Assembly (NCBI GenBank): GCA_002500925.1
Contig: DLTN01000011.1
Location: forward strand, 1,339 to 29,285
Length of the DNA: 27,947 nt
From: Gemmatimonadales bacterium UBA7835
GTDB taxonomy: Bacteria; Gemmatimonadota; Gemmatimonadetes; Longimicrobiales; Gaopeijiaceae
Reading direction: 5' to 3'
The translations under genes were made by a program, and so were the position numbers. Shown here piece after piece: positions 8,761 to 17,461 of the stretch (the stretch's first letter is position 1; the number at the start of each line of letters is the position of its first letter). The notes under the pieces were generated by a model. It saw only the letters and a list, made by a program, of their open reading frames with translations, was not told the origin of the DNA and did not search any database.

Positions 8761-10172
8761 TCGACGACAGGTGCCCCCAAGAATTCTAGGCGCGGCCACT
8801 CTGCCCACCGACCTCGGGTAAAGTCTGGCACATCAACTGGCTGCGAGCGGTTCGCCACAGACCATTCCGTAAGCGGACAGATGACCGAAAGCATGGCAGC
8901 ATCGTACACATTCATATCAGTCGGCTTACCCTCACGCAGTGCTCTCACCAGTTGGTAGTCCTCGATGTAATCCATACCGCCATGTCCAGCACCCGCGGAG
9001 CGCTCTTCAAGCTCAGCCCATATGGGGTGATCGTACTCATCCCGGAGGTCCATCCAGTCCTCCCACTGGTGGTCTGGGCTGATCCCCTCAACATGAACGC
9101 GATGCGGATATCCATGGAATAGACCTTGAGTGCCCTGGACCATATGAATGCGGGAGTAGGGCCTTGGGAGATTTGTGTCGTGACTCACATAGATGGTCTT
9201 CCCGTGCAACGTCTTGATCATTGTTGTATTTACATCCCCCTGAACGTATTGCTCGGCCCGCTTTGAATCACCGGGAGGCAGGTGTTCACGCTGCCACTGC
9301 TGCAGCCCTCGAGAAGGCGTGCTCATCGACACGAGATAGTCGAGCTGGTCTCCCCGGTTGATGTCTAAGACGTTTGCCACGGGGCCAAGTCCATGTGTCG
9401 GGTAGAAATTCCCGTCCCGAACCATGGCATGAGCCCTGCGCCAGAGCCCTTCGTCTTTATCCTCGAATTTTATCGCTCGAAGATCATGTAAATAACCGCA
9501 TTCAGCGTGGAGGAGCTCTCCGAACAAACCGAGGCGCGCCATCCGGAACACCATCATCTCTGGGCGATCGTAGTTGCAATTCTCCATCATTACGCAGTGT
9601 TTCTGGTACTTCTCCGCGTACTCAACGAGCTTCCAACAGTCCTCTACCGTGTAGGCGGCCGGCACCTCCGTCGCCGCGTGCTTCCCATTCTCCATGGCAG
9701 AAAGGCAGACGGGCACATGCCACTCCCAGGGAGTAGACGTGAAAACGAGGTCTAAGTCCTCCTCCTCACACATCCGAACGAAATCCCATTCATCTCTAGT
9801 GTAAAGCGTCGGACTAGGCCGGCCATCCGCCTCGATCCATCCTGCAACTTCCTCCGCACGACCTCTGTTGATGTCCCCCACAGAGACGATCTCCACCCCG
9901 TCGATACGTAAGAAATTTTGAACATGGGCCCCTCCCTGGAGCCCTACGCCCACGAACCCAACCCGAACCACTTCAATCGGGTCCGCAGCAAACAACTTGG
10001 CTGGAGCCGGACCGAGATGTGGTCGCTCCTGAAGCCGAGCCAACTCATCTGCAGAAAGAGCCGTCAGTCCTCCAAAGCCACCCAAGCCTAATCCCGCCCC
10101 GCCAACACTGGCTGCTCCAACTCTTAGGAGTTGGCGTCTATCTATAGAGATACCTCGAGGTACATCGCTCAT
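8757..10172 (-). CDS. Secreted GH109-like glycosidase (Gfo/Idh/MocA fold, alpha-N-acetylgalactosaminidase family)
   Basis: 471 residues with a Tat signal (DRRQLLRVGAA then a glycine/alanine-rich hydrophobic run), giving periplasmic export. The Rossmann core begins with VGFVGVGLQGGAHVQNFL (71-88), followed by DINRGRAEEV, TPWEWHVP, EVPAAYT, YLHDLRAIKF and YPTHGLGPVANVLDINRG. This series matches, from memory, GH109 alpha-N-acetylgalactosaminidases, which use a tightly bound NAD+ in a transient oxidation/elimination mechanism. The C-terminus (VPDFTRGRWAEWP) also fits that family. The ATG at 10172 has a GAGG site six bases upstream; the frame extends to 10226 without better support. It is coupled to the sugar kinase gene. 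A plain NAD-dependent sugar dehydrogenase is the main alternative. Confidence 0.85.
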   Translation of the reverse strand: MSDVPRGISIDRRQLLRVGAASVGGAGLGLGGFGGLTALSADELARLQERPHLGPAPAKLFAADPIEVVRVGFVGVGLQGGAHVQNFLRIDGVEIVSVGDINRGRAEEVAGWIEADGRPSPTLYTRDEWDFVRMCEEEDLDLVFTSTPWEWHVPVCLSAMENGKHAATEVPAAYTVEDCWKLVEYAEKYQKHCVMMENCNYDRPEMMVFRMARLGLFGELLHAECGYLHDLRAIKFEDKDEGLWRRAHAMVRDGNFYPTHGLGPVANVLDINRGDQLDYLVSMSTPSRGLQQWQREHLPPGDSKRAEQYVQGDVNTTMIKTLHGKTIYVSHDTNLPRPYSRIHMVQGTQGLFHGYPHRVHVEGISPDHQWEDWMDLRDEYDHPIWAELEERSAGAGHGGMDYIEDYQLVRALREGKPTDMNVYDAAMLSVICPLTEWSVANRSQPVDVPDFTRGRWAEWPRLEFLGAPVVE

Positions 10173-10337
10173 ACAAAGCCTCAAAAGTTTTCGTAGTCCA
10201 CAATATGGCCTGACGTCTATCAACAACGTGTCGTTTCATTGGACTAGGCTCAAGCGTCTATTGCGATTGAGCACAATCGACCCACAATTCGCGATCTTAA
10301 GAGACCGACTCAGTCAGCCACACTATCCTAACCCCAT
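10173..10337. promoter_or_regulatory. Divergent promoter region with a perfect inverted repeat
   Basis: 165 bases between the divergent GH109-like and serine hydrolase genes. It holds a perfect inverted repeat, CGATTG (10264-10269) / CAATCG (10274-10279), with a four-base centre, which is a plausible operator for a dimeric regulator. A TATCCT hexamer at 10324-10329 could be a -10 element for the hydrolase; the transcript would then start almost at its ATG (10338). That fits the lack of any Shine-Dalgarno there, but no good -35 is visible. Confidence 0.35.
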
Positions 10338-11693
10338 ATGCTCACCATCCCTTTGCACTCTCGCGACTGTTCTTATCTCTATCCAGTTGATCGACGAATC
10401 CGTGCACTAGCTGTGTCCTTACTCCTTGGAGTGGCAATACTGGGAGCCACATCCGGAACACCAATCTCAGTATCCGCCCAGGAACTACCGACTGCACTTC
10501 CGGAGGAAGTGGGCATGTCTTCGTCCCGGCTCGACCGACTCACTGGAGCACTGCAAAAATACGTCCATACCGACCGTATTCCGGGGGCGGTGGCTATGGT
10601 TCTTCGCGACGGGAGAGTCGTATACCACGAAGCTGTTGGAAAGCTCGACATCGAAGCTGATGTACCCATGGGTCAAGACGTCATTTTTCGGATAGCGTCG
10701 CAAACCAAAGCACTGGTGAGCGTTGCAATCATGATGCTCCAAGAAGACGGCGACCTTCTGATCTCTGATCCTGTATCTAAGTACATCCCCTCACTCACGG
10801 CCACGACGGTCGCAGAAGCATCTGATAACGGATATCAAATTGTCGCGGCGAGACGCCTCATAACGGTCCGCGACCTGCTCACCCATACCGCTGGCATAGG
10901 GTACGGTTGGGATCCTGGAGGCGATGCCTGGCATAAAGCCGGGATCACCGGATGGTACTTCGCTCACAGAAATGAACCCATGATCGAGACGGTAAACCGG
11001 ATGGCAACACTCCCGTTTCAAGCCCAACCAGGAGAGAGATTTGTATACGGATATAGTACCGACATACTAGGGGCGGTCGTTGAAGTCATATCTGGGACCA
11101 ACCTGGACGAATTTTTGAAAAACCGAATCTTCGAGCCACTAGGAATGCACGACACCCATTTCTATCTACCAATTGAGAAAAAAGAGCGACTCGCTACAGT
11201 CTACAGCCTTACCGACAACCTTCGCCGAGCGCCTGAAGGCTCTTCGATGGAAACTCAAGGACAGTATGTCGAAGGTCCTGGAATAAGTTTTTCCGGTGGC
11301 GCAGGTCTGCTGTCCACTGCTAGGGACTATAGCCGCTTCCTTCAAATGCTGTTGAACGAGGGTGAGCTTAACGGAACTCGGGTACTCTCCCCGTCAAGTG
11401 TCAGTCTAATGACCAAAAATCACGTGGGGGATCTCTACATCGACGAACCGGGGATGGGATTCGGGCTAGGGTTCTCGGTAAGACTCGACGTAGGGGCCGC
11501 CGGGGTACCCGGATCAGAGGGAGAGTACGGCTGGGGTGGTGCCTACCATTCCACCTATTGGGTGGACCCCACCGAAAACCTTATAGTGCTCTATTTCACG
11601 CAAGTCATTCCTGCGAACGAACTCGACGACCACCAGCGCATACGCGCCCTTATATATTCGGCGATCACAGAGCCTGCATCGACAATTAACTGA
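10338..11693 (+). CDS. Secreted serine hydrolase of the beta-lactamase / class C esterase family
   Basis: 451 residues. After a hydrophobic signal segment (about 22-47, ending VSAQ) comes a beta-lactamase-family (PF00144-type) domain. The nucleophile motif SxxK is SQTK (Ser121-Lys124) in FRIASQTKALVS. The Tyr motif lies in FVYGYSTDILG (Tyr239), RDLLTHTAGIGYG is the typical loop, and SGGAGLLSTARDYSRFLQML and GWGGAYHSTYWVDP complete the fold. Family members are esterases, D-aminopeptidases, penicillin-binding-protein relatives or beta-lactamases, and the substrate cannot be read from sequence. The start at 10338 lacks a ribosome site. It is transcribed divergently from the glycosidase gene and converges with a small membrane protein gene. 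Confidence 0.85.
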   Translation: MLTIPLHSRDCSYLYPVDRRIRALAVSLLLGVAILGATSGTPISVSAQELPTALPEEVGMSSSRLDRLTGALQKYVHTDRIPGAVAMVLRDGRVVYHEAVGKLDIEADVPMGQDVIFRIASQTKALVSVAIMMLQEDGDLLISDPVSKYIPSLTATTVAEASDNGYQIVAARRLITVRDLLTHTAGIGYGWDPGGDAWHKAGITGWYFAHRNEPMIETVNRMATLPFQAQPGERFVYGYSTDILGAVVEVISGTNLDEFLKNRIFEPLGMHDTHFYLPIEKKERLATVYSLTDNLRRAPEGSSMETQGQYVEGPGISFSGGAGLLSTARDYSRFLQMLLNEGELNGTRVLSPSSVSLMTKNHVGDLYIDEPGMGFGLGFSVRLDVGAAGVPGSEGEYGWGGAYHSTYWVDPTENLIVLYFTQVIPANELDDHQRIRALIYSAITEPASTIN

Positions 11694-11728
11694 TCCTCAA
11701 TCCCCAAGCCACTTTTGATTGAGATCAG
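11690..11728. terminator. Putative bidirectional terminator hairpin between convergent genes
   Basis: An 11-bp stem with one bulged C: CTGATC(C)TCAAT at 11690-11701 pairs with ATTGAGATCAG at 11718-11728 around a 16-base loop. It covers the stop codons of both convergent genes, so it could end both transcripts. The T tracts are poor on both sides and the stem is not GC-rich, so function is uncertain. Confidence 0.4.
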
Positions 11729-12009
11729 TCTTCTAAAAACTTAGTCGATCGCTTGGAATCCTTAACTCCCATAGCTACTCCCGTTCCCACACCTATACCT
11801 ACGGCGATAGCAGTGCCTGCACCCACTATCGGGAGTACAGCCACGATCGGGGCGACCACGATCGTAGTACCTATCCCAACCCAAACGCCTAGCATCGGCT
11901 TATCCACGACAGACGTATACCGCAGCCTCTTCCTTACGAAATACCGTGACTTCATGTGAACCAAGACACCTGCGGTGCCTGCGATCACAGTAGCAATCAA
12001 GCCGAACAT
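11725..12009 (-). CDS. Small two-helix membrane protein, glycine-rich, unknown function
   Basis: 94 residues. A first hydrophobic helix (FGLIATVIAGTAGVLVHM) is followed by a basic stretch (KSRYFVRKRLRYTS). A second long helix-turn region then repeats small residues (VGAGTAIAVGIGVGTGVAMG), resembling a glycine zipper. The charged tail is KDSKRSTKFLED. The ATG at 12009 is preceded by GGAG at seven bases, which supports a real gene. It lies 88 bases downstream of the SulP gene on the same strand and may be the last gene of that operon. I do not recognise the family. Confidence 0.65.
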   Translation of the reverse strand: MFGLIATVIAGTAGVLVHMKSRYFVRKRLRYTSVVDKPMLGVWVGIGTTIVVAPIVAVLPIVGAGTAIAVGIGVGTGVAMGVKDSKRSTKFLED

Positions 12010-12097
12010 TTCATGTCTCCACTTAAGCCATCGGGTCTACTCTAGCCCACCTCGCAAAACGACGATCCACCTAAGTATGAAGCTACGCTGATTTAAA

Positions 12098-13636
12098 CTA
12101 CGTATCCTGAGCAGACCTTGTTTCGGACAAGGTCAAAAGTCCAACTGCCGACAGTAGCCGGAACGCGTGATCAGGCACATCCTCAATGGCAAGCTCGATA
12201 TTAGCCCGCCCCGCATGATCAACCATCTCATGGAGCACATTCGCTCCAGAAAAGTCGATTCGCCCCAGGCCTGAGCAACGCAACACTACCTTGTTGACAT
12301 CAGGCTCGTCGGCCAGTTGCTCAAACAGCTGGTCCTCTAGAGCTGCAGCTGACCCAAACCAAAGGACACCTGAAAGGTCGACAATGAGTAGGTCCCCCTC
12401 ACGAGAGGATACAACGGTGGGTGTAAGCTCCCTCCACAAGTGCACAGCTGCCGACATCGCAACGCCAAGCAGAATCGCTCGATCTATGTGAGGTGCCATC
12501 ACGAGAGTCCCGAAAAAGGTCACAAAAGCGACCATCCCTTGAGGCACAGAAGTTTTCACAATGCGAATCATGTCTTGGGGCCGAACCAACTTCCAGATGG
12601 CAGCAATAACGATCCCTGATAGCACAGCTCTAGGTAGTGCCGATAGCATGGGGGCGATCGGTAGGAAGGCCATGACAGCTATGCCGGTGACGAGACCGGA
12701 CCATCGGCTCTGTGCGCCTGCCAGACGGTTCAGACTCGTGCGAGAGAGAGAGCCACCGACAGGTAGCCCACCTGTAACCGCAGCTACCACATTCGCCATT
12801 CCTTTGGATAGGAATTCCCTATCAGCATCCCAATGTTGGCGGTCTTCCGATGCTAAGACCCTAGAAATCGATACACCTTCAGCGAAGCCGATCACCGAAA
12901 TCACAAGCCCAGGGACGATTAAGGCTGGAAGCATATCCCAAGGAAGGTCCATCGACAGGATTGGGAAGCCAGACGGAATCTCCCCAACCGTTGCCCCCGT
13001 ATAGCCTGTCACCAGGGAGAATCCGAGCCCCGTTAACGATGCTATTAAGACTCCAGGGACCAGTGGATGAATTCTGGCGGCCATTACAATCGTCCCAATC
13101 GTAATCAATGTCAGTGCTATTGAAGCCACCTCCCAGTTTTCTGGATGGGTTAAACCATGCCAGGCTCGTGGCAAAACCCCGAGTTGTAGAGGTGCCACAC
13201 CTCCCAACGCACCCGGGACCTGAGAGGAAACAATCAGTATAGCCGCAGCCGAGAGGAATCCAGTCATCATCGAGTGCGACATTAGGTATACGACCCAACC
13301 CGCCTTCAGCATTCCTACTAGAAGACGAGCTACTCCAACAACAAGGGCCAAAAGAGCCGCGAGCCTAGCATATTCGGCTGTGCCCGAAGGAGCGAGCGGA
13401 AGCAATGCACCAAGGGTAAGTAAGCCGGTGAGTGCGACCGGACCCGTCTGGAGGTATGGAGAAGAAGCGAGGAATGCCGCAGCGATAAGCGGAAGGCCAG
13501 CGGCGTATAGCCCGTGATGGGGTGGTAGACCCGCCAACTCAGCATAAGCCATCGACTGAGGAATCAGAACGAGCGCGACACTTAGCCCAGCAATCACATC
13601 CGACCCTGACAGTCGCGACGGCGGAGTCGATTTCAT
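12098..13636 (-). CDS. SulP-family anion transporter with C-terminal STAS domain
   Basis: 512-residue inner-membrane permease. The N-terminal SulP signature is clear (GLSVALVLIPQSMAYAELAG, then GLYAAGLPLIAAAF), as is the conserved GGLPVGGSLSRTSLNRLAGA segment. A STAS domain follows at about residues 415-505 (LLIVDLSGVLWFGSAAALE; RCSGLGRIDFSGANVL). SulP proteins carry sulfate, bicarbonate or other oxyanions, often in symport or exchange. The ATG at 13636 overlaps the TorD-type gene by four bases (ATGA), with a GGAAG site upstream. Co-translation with a probable sulfite-oxidising molybdoenzyme suggests sulfate or sulfite as substrate; that is inference. Confidence 0.92.
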   Translation of the reverse strand: MKSTPPSRLSGSDVIAGLSVALVLIPQSMAYAELAGLPPHHGLYAAGLPLIAAAFLASSPYLQTGPVALTGLLTLGALLPLAPSGTAEYARLAALLALVVGVARLLVGMLKAGWVVYLMSHSMMTGFLSAAAILIVSSQVPGALGGVAPLQLGVLPRAWHGLTHPENWEVASIALTLITIGTIVMAARIHPLVPGVLIASLTGLGFSLVTGYTGATVGEIPSGFPILSMDLPWDMLPALIVPGLVISVIGFAEGVSISRVLASEDRQHWDADREFLSKGMANVVAAVTGGLPVGGSLSRTSLNRLAGAQSRWSGLVTGIAVMAFLPIAPMLSALPRAVLSGIVIAAIWKLVRPQDMIRIVKTSVPQGMVAFVTFFGTLVMAPHIDRAILLGVAMSAAVHLWRELTPTVVSSREGDLLIVDLSGVLWFGSAAALEDQLFEQLADEPDVNKVVLRCSGLGRIDFSGANVLHEMVDHAGRANIELAIEDVPDHAFRLLSAVGLLTLSETRSAQDT

Positions 13637-14547
13637 TTCAGGTCTTCCTGAGCCAACTCATCAAGTAATGCTGCAGTAGAGCAACATCGACGAGCAAGGT
13701 GTTCTGAAGACTCCCCCAGCCACTTAATGCGATGTTTGTGGATATTCCCCTGACGATGAGCTTCCGACACCAAAGCCCTCAAGGTACCCTCCGCGTCTTG
13801 GGCAATCAGATGTTCGAGTGCATATCGACGCTCACCGGCTCGCAGCCCTAAATCAAGGGAGCGAGCGATCCGCCCAAGATCCGCACGCGTAATGATCATT
13901 CCACTGCTAATCGATGCTAGCAGACCTTTGATGAAGCTCTCAGAGCCATCACTGCGCGGGTCAGGAAGTGATGGGACATCTCTCAGATGCTGCAAAGAGA
14001 CGACACCAGAGTCCACTGCGTCATCGGCACACCGACTCGAACCTTCTCCTGACAGTTCCTCTATGAGAAATCTTTTGAGCAACAAAGCCCACGACGCATA
14101 GAACCCAGAGGAGAGTTCCTGCATCCTGTCCAGCCATGCGAATACCCACGGGCAAAGATGCTCCAGCAAAAGTGTCCGGGCTGCCTGAAACGAGAGCAAC
14201 TCTTCAGCTTCCGATTCTCCTGACTCGGCCCGCTCAATAAGTGATGCATAAAGACCTAACAATGCGGCCAAGTGATCGGGTTCTTTGGGTGGACGCAGGC
14301 CTACAGCATGCCAAAAGCCGGCGATGCGATCACGGGCTGTGCCTCCGATCATTCCTTCGGCGCCGAGGTAAACCGAGGCGTACGGATAAAGCTGAAAAAG
14401 AAACAGGTCCGAGTACTCCGCTGACAATGGAACCGAATCGAGTCCCAGTGCGCAGGCAACTGCAGCGTGTTCCTCGCCCGGTGACTCTGCTAGAACCGCG
14501 AGCCCCCTTACTGCCTGGACCGGTGCAGGAGGTGCTGCCTTAGGCAC
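13633..14547 (-). CDS. TorD/DmsD-family molybdoenzyme maturation chaperone
   Basis: 304 residues, mostly helical. The family pattern is visible: YSDLFLFQLYPYASVYLG at the N-terminus, the typical EPDHLAALLGLYASLIERA motif near the middle, and HLCPWVFAWLDRM further on. Such chaperones bind apo molybdoenzymes of the DMSO-reductase family and aid cofactor insertion. The length is above the usual 200-230 residues, with an extra C-terminal helical part (GLRAGERRYALEHLIAQDA). The GTG start at 14547 overlaps the stop of the Mo subunit by eight bases. The partner is surely the adjacent catalytic subunit, which lacks a Tat signal, so the job is probably cofactor loading and not export proofreading. Confidence 0.8.
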   Translation of the reverse strand: MPKAAPPAPVQAVRGLAVLAESPGEEHAAVACALGLDSVPLSAEYSDLFLFQLYPYASVYLGAEGMIGGTARDRIAGFWHAVGLRPPKEPDHLAALLGLYASLIERAESGESEAEELLSFQAARTLLLEHLCPWVFAWLDRMQELSSGFYASWALLLKRFLIEELSGEGSSRCADDAVDSGVVSLQHLRDVPSLPDPRSDGSESFIKGLLASISSGMIITRADLGRIARSLDLGLRAGERRYALEHLIAQDAEGTLRALVSEAHRQGNIHKHRIKWLGESSEHLARRCCSTAALLDELAQEDLK

Positions 14548-17461
14548 CGCTCAGCTCAGGCTCTGGCAAGTCATAAGCAGCGCGCTCGGGCCTAACCGGC
14601 CTCAGCATCCACCAGGGGCGTCTAGTACCATTTGGCGAGTGCTCGGACGCGGAGCGAGTCATTTCGAGCCACTTGTCGTATACGGCACGTGATTTGGACG
14701 TGTCCACCGACACGTCTCCAAAGGAATCCCCAGGCTGAGCAGGTTTAATCCTTACAGCCTGATGCCAGCAGTGCATACCAGAGATGGGATCAGGATGCAC
14801 GGGGTGGGTTAGGTTCTGATGCACTCCTACGTCAGTCCACCATACGCGAAGAGTGTCTGGATCACTTGACTCAAACGCCCCTCCTCCCTTCTTACGCGTG
14901 AGTCCCCACTCTGAACCATCCTGGTCAATGGCAACCGTCATCATTCCGATGCGTTGGCCCTCATGCCCCTCCGGCTTCCAACGACCCATATGGTGACTGC
15001 ACGCTGCTACGCCTGGTCTGATCCCTTCCGTAATCCACGCCTTGAGCACGAAATACCCTATTTCTGTCTCAACACGAACAAGATCTCCAGTCTTTTCGAT
15101 CCCTACCCGCGCCGCGTCTTGGGGGTGGATCCATAGCGGGTTCGTGTGGGCGATTTCATCGAGCCACTTTGCATTGGCACTTCGCGTATGAATCTGAACA
15201 GGGACCCTAAACGTAGTAATCAATGGTATCTGATCCGAGTCGAGATTCTGTTGGTGAACATGACTCTTCACGTACGTCGGTGTCGCAAGTTCAGGCCAAC
15301 CCCATTCGTGCAGAGTACGCGACCAAAATTCCAGCTTACCGGAAGGAGTAGGCCACCCTTTTACGATCTCTCCATCTACGCGAACTCCAACACGACGACG
15401 CCCTTCTTTATCTGGGTCGATCTTAGTCCCACCCGGTGCCTTGGGGCTCGGAGGGATTGGTGCACGAGTGAAAACACGACCAGCTTCATCCACACGGACA
15501 TCCTCTAACTCTGCATCTGCAACCGGCTGCTCGAATACCTTACCGACCTTACTCGCAACTTCGAATGCACCGTAGCGACGCATGTACTCAAACGGTGTGA
15601 TACCCTCAGCCGCAGCAGCATCCGGTAGTCCCGGAACTGAGTTCTCGAAGATCCACGAATAGTACTCGTCCACCGTCATCTTTTGGCCCGGATTTTTAAC
15701 AGATTCGAAAAACTTCCGGATCCCTAGAGACCCATCGGGATCTACACGCCATGTCAGCTCAATCCAGAACTCGTTCTCCTCCCACACCTCGCCCGGATTT
15801 ACATCTCGGGTGTCGTTAATCTGCTCACCTAAACGCTCACGAGCTGCGCGAAGCACAGGTTGCCGGAAGCCAATCCATTGCCCGTCATACTGTTCATAAG
15901 ACGTCAAATCATGTCTCTCCGATGAGTGCCCCATTGGGAGCACATAGTCGGCAAAATACGCCGTCTCGTTCCAAGTCGGGGTCATCGCAATGTGTTGCCC
16001 AATCCGCGACTCGTTCCTCAGCATCTCGATCCAGCTGAATCCATCCGGATTGGTCCAAACGGGGTTGTAAACCCGAGTGAAATACACATCAACAAACGCG
16101 TCTTGGTCTTCCATCAAGTACGGCATCAGGAACGACATTTCCATCAGCGCCAGCGGGTACTCGTCCGGCCACAAAACATCGTTCCACCTAGTAGGGTGCT
16201 GGTGAGGAAGCCTAGGAGGCTTCGGAGTGAATTTGTTCCACGAATTCGGAAACGTTCCTCCCTCAGTCGCAAGAGAACCCATAAGTGCACCAAGGAGAGT
16301 CATGGTTCGAGCAACCTGCCAACCTCCCAAGTTTCCTGACCCGGCGCTCCTCCAGTTATAAGCGGACAACTGCGTTCCCGCCGACGAAATCATTTCGGCT
16401 ACCTCTCGTAGTGTCTCGACCTCAAGTCCAGATTCGGCAGCAGCGAAGTCGAAGGTGTAGCTCTCATAAAGCTCTCCAAGCACCTCCAAGAAGCGCTCGA
16501 ATGAGGCACTAGGCTCACCCTTCACCATTTCCATGTAATCCTGCCAGTTCCACCATCGCCGAACAAAATTCTCGTCGTATCGACCGCTCTGGATCATCCA
16601 GTTCGCCACCGCGAGAAAGATCGCGGGCTCAGAGCCAGGATACGGAGACAACCAGTGGTCGGCGTGCGTCGCGGTGTTAGAAAGGCGAGTATCGAGAACG
16701 ATGAGCTTAGCTCCGTTCTCCTTACCCTCGATAATGCGCTGCGCGTGTGGATTAAAGTAGTGCCCTGTCTCTAGATGACTACTCACCAACAGGATCACCT
16801 TCGCGTTCGCATGGTCTGGACTTGGGCGATCCATTCCCATCCACCAGTGGTGGCCAGCTCTCGATCCGCTCGAGCACACGTTGGTATGCGAGTTGTGGCC
16901 ATCGACTCCCCACGCGGCAAGCATACGAGTCGTGTAACCATCTTCCCCAGGCCTGCCGACATGGTACATCACCTGCTCGTGACGATCTTCCTGTATGCAG
17001 GATCGAATTCGTGCGGCAATGTCGTCTAAGGCCTCATCCCACGACACCCTTTCCCACTTTCCCTCACCTCGAGCGCCCGCTCGCCTAAGCGGATAGAGGA
17101 TCCGGTCCGGATCGGTGATCTGGTTGATCGTCGCTGGGCCCTTTGCGCAGTTGCGCCCACGAGAACCCGGATGCTCAGGATTGCCCTCGAATTTTCGCAC
17201 CTGAAGAGTTTCACGATCCACGTAGGCTAGAAGACCGCAAGCCGACTCGCAGTTAAAACATGTCGTCGGAACAAGCGTGTAGCGCTTCTCTACTCGATCT
17301 GGCCACGATTTCGAATCGAGTTCAACCCAATCATTCCAACGCTCGCGGGGTGGATACGCCGCTAAGTGAACGCGACTAGCCCCAGGATAAAATGTCTCAC
17401 CCCTCGCTTCTACTTCTTCTCGAGCGGCGGACACGCGCTGGTTTAGTTCTTCGTTTGTCAT
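14540..17461 (-). CDS. Cytoplasmic Mo-bisMGD oxidoreductase catalytic subunit, SoeA-like (sulfite dehydrogenase) or Psr/Phs-type
   Basis: 973 residues of the DMSO-reductase family. An N-terminal [4Fe-4S] site uses Cys68, Cys71, Cys75 and Cys105 (CFNCESAC ... GRNCAKGPA). The probable Mo ligand is Cys196 in HTNVCSSGSRAG. Further landmarks are ILLVSSHLETGHYFNPHAQR, MTLLGALMGSLATEGGTFP and a C-terminal molydopterin-dinucleotide domain (NPLWIHPQDAARVGI). There is no Tat signal, so the protein stays in the cytoplasm, unlike PsrA, PhsA or TtrA. Cytoplasmic location, an FeS partner and an NrfD-type anchor are the plan of SoeABC, which oxidises sulfite to sulfate and passes electrons to quinone. The adjacent SulP gene supports sulfur chemistry. 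The substrate is inferred, not shown by residues. Confidence 0.85.
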   Translation of the reverse strand: MTNEELNQRVSAAREEVEARGETFYPGASRVHLAAYPPRERWNDWVELDSKSWPDRVEKRYTLVPTTCFNCESACGLLAYVDRETLQVRKFEGNPEHPGSRGRNCAKGPATINQITDPDRILYPLRRAGARGEGKWERVSWDEALDDIAARIRSCIQEDRHEQVMYHVGRPGEDGYTTRMLAAWGVDGHNSHTNVCSSGSRAGHHWWMGMDRPSPDHANAKVILLVSSHLETGHYFNPHAQRIIEGKENGAKLIVLDTRLSNTATHADHWLSPYPGSEPAIFLAVANWMIQSGRYDENFVRRWWNWQDYMEMVKGEPSASFERFLEVLGELYESYTFDFAAAESGLEVETLREVAEMISSAGTQLSAYNWRSAGSGNLGGWQVARTMTLLGALMGSLATEGGTFPNSWNKFTPKPPRLPHQHPTRWNDVLWPDEYPLALMEMSFLMPYLMEDQDAFVDVYFTRVYNPVWTNPDGFSWIEMLRNESRIGQHIAMTPTWNETAYFADYVLPMGHSSERHDLTSYEQYDGQWIGFRQPVLRAARERLGEQINDTRDVNPGEVWEENEFWIELTWRVDPDGSLGIRKFFESVKNPGQKMTVDEYYSWIFENSVPGLPDAAAAEGITPFEYMRRYGAFEVASKVGKVFEQPVADAELEDVRVDEAGRVFTRAPIPPSPKAPGGTKIDPDKEGRRRVGVRVDGEIVKGWPTPSGKLEFWSRTLHEWGWPELATPTYVKSHVHQQNLDSDQIPLITTFRVPVQIHTRSANAKWLDEIAHTNPLWIHPQDAARVGIEKTGDLVRVETEIGYFVLKAWITEGIRPGVAACSHHMGRWKPEGHEGQRIGMMTVAIDQDGSEWGLTRKKGGGAFESSDPDTLRVWWTDVGVHQNLTHPVHPDPISGMHCWHQAVRIKPAQPGDSFGDVSVDTSKSRAVYDKWLEMTRSASEHSPNGTRRPWWMLRPVRPERAAYDLPEPELSGA

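Noticed and set aside
8757..10172. Ordinary Gfo/Idh/MocA sugar dehydrogenase
   Set aside because: The EVPA, YLHDLR and YPTHGLGPV series plus a Tat signal fits GH109 better, though a dehydrogenase role is not fully excluded.
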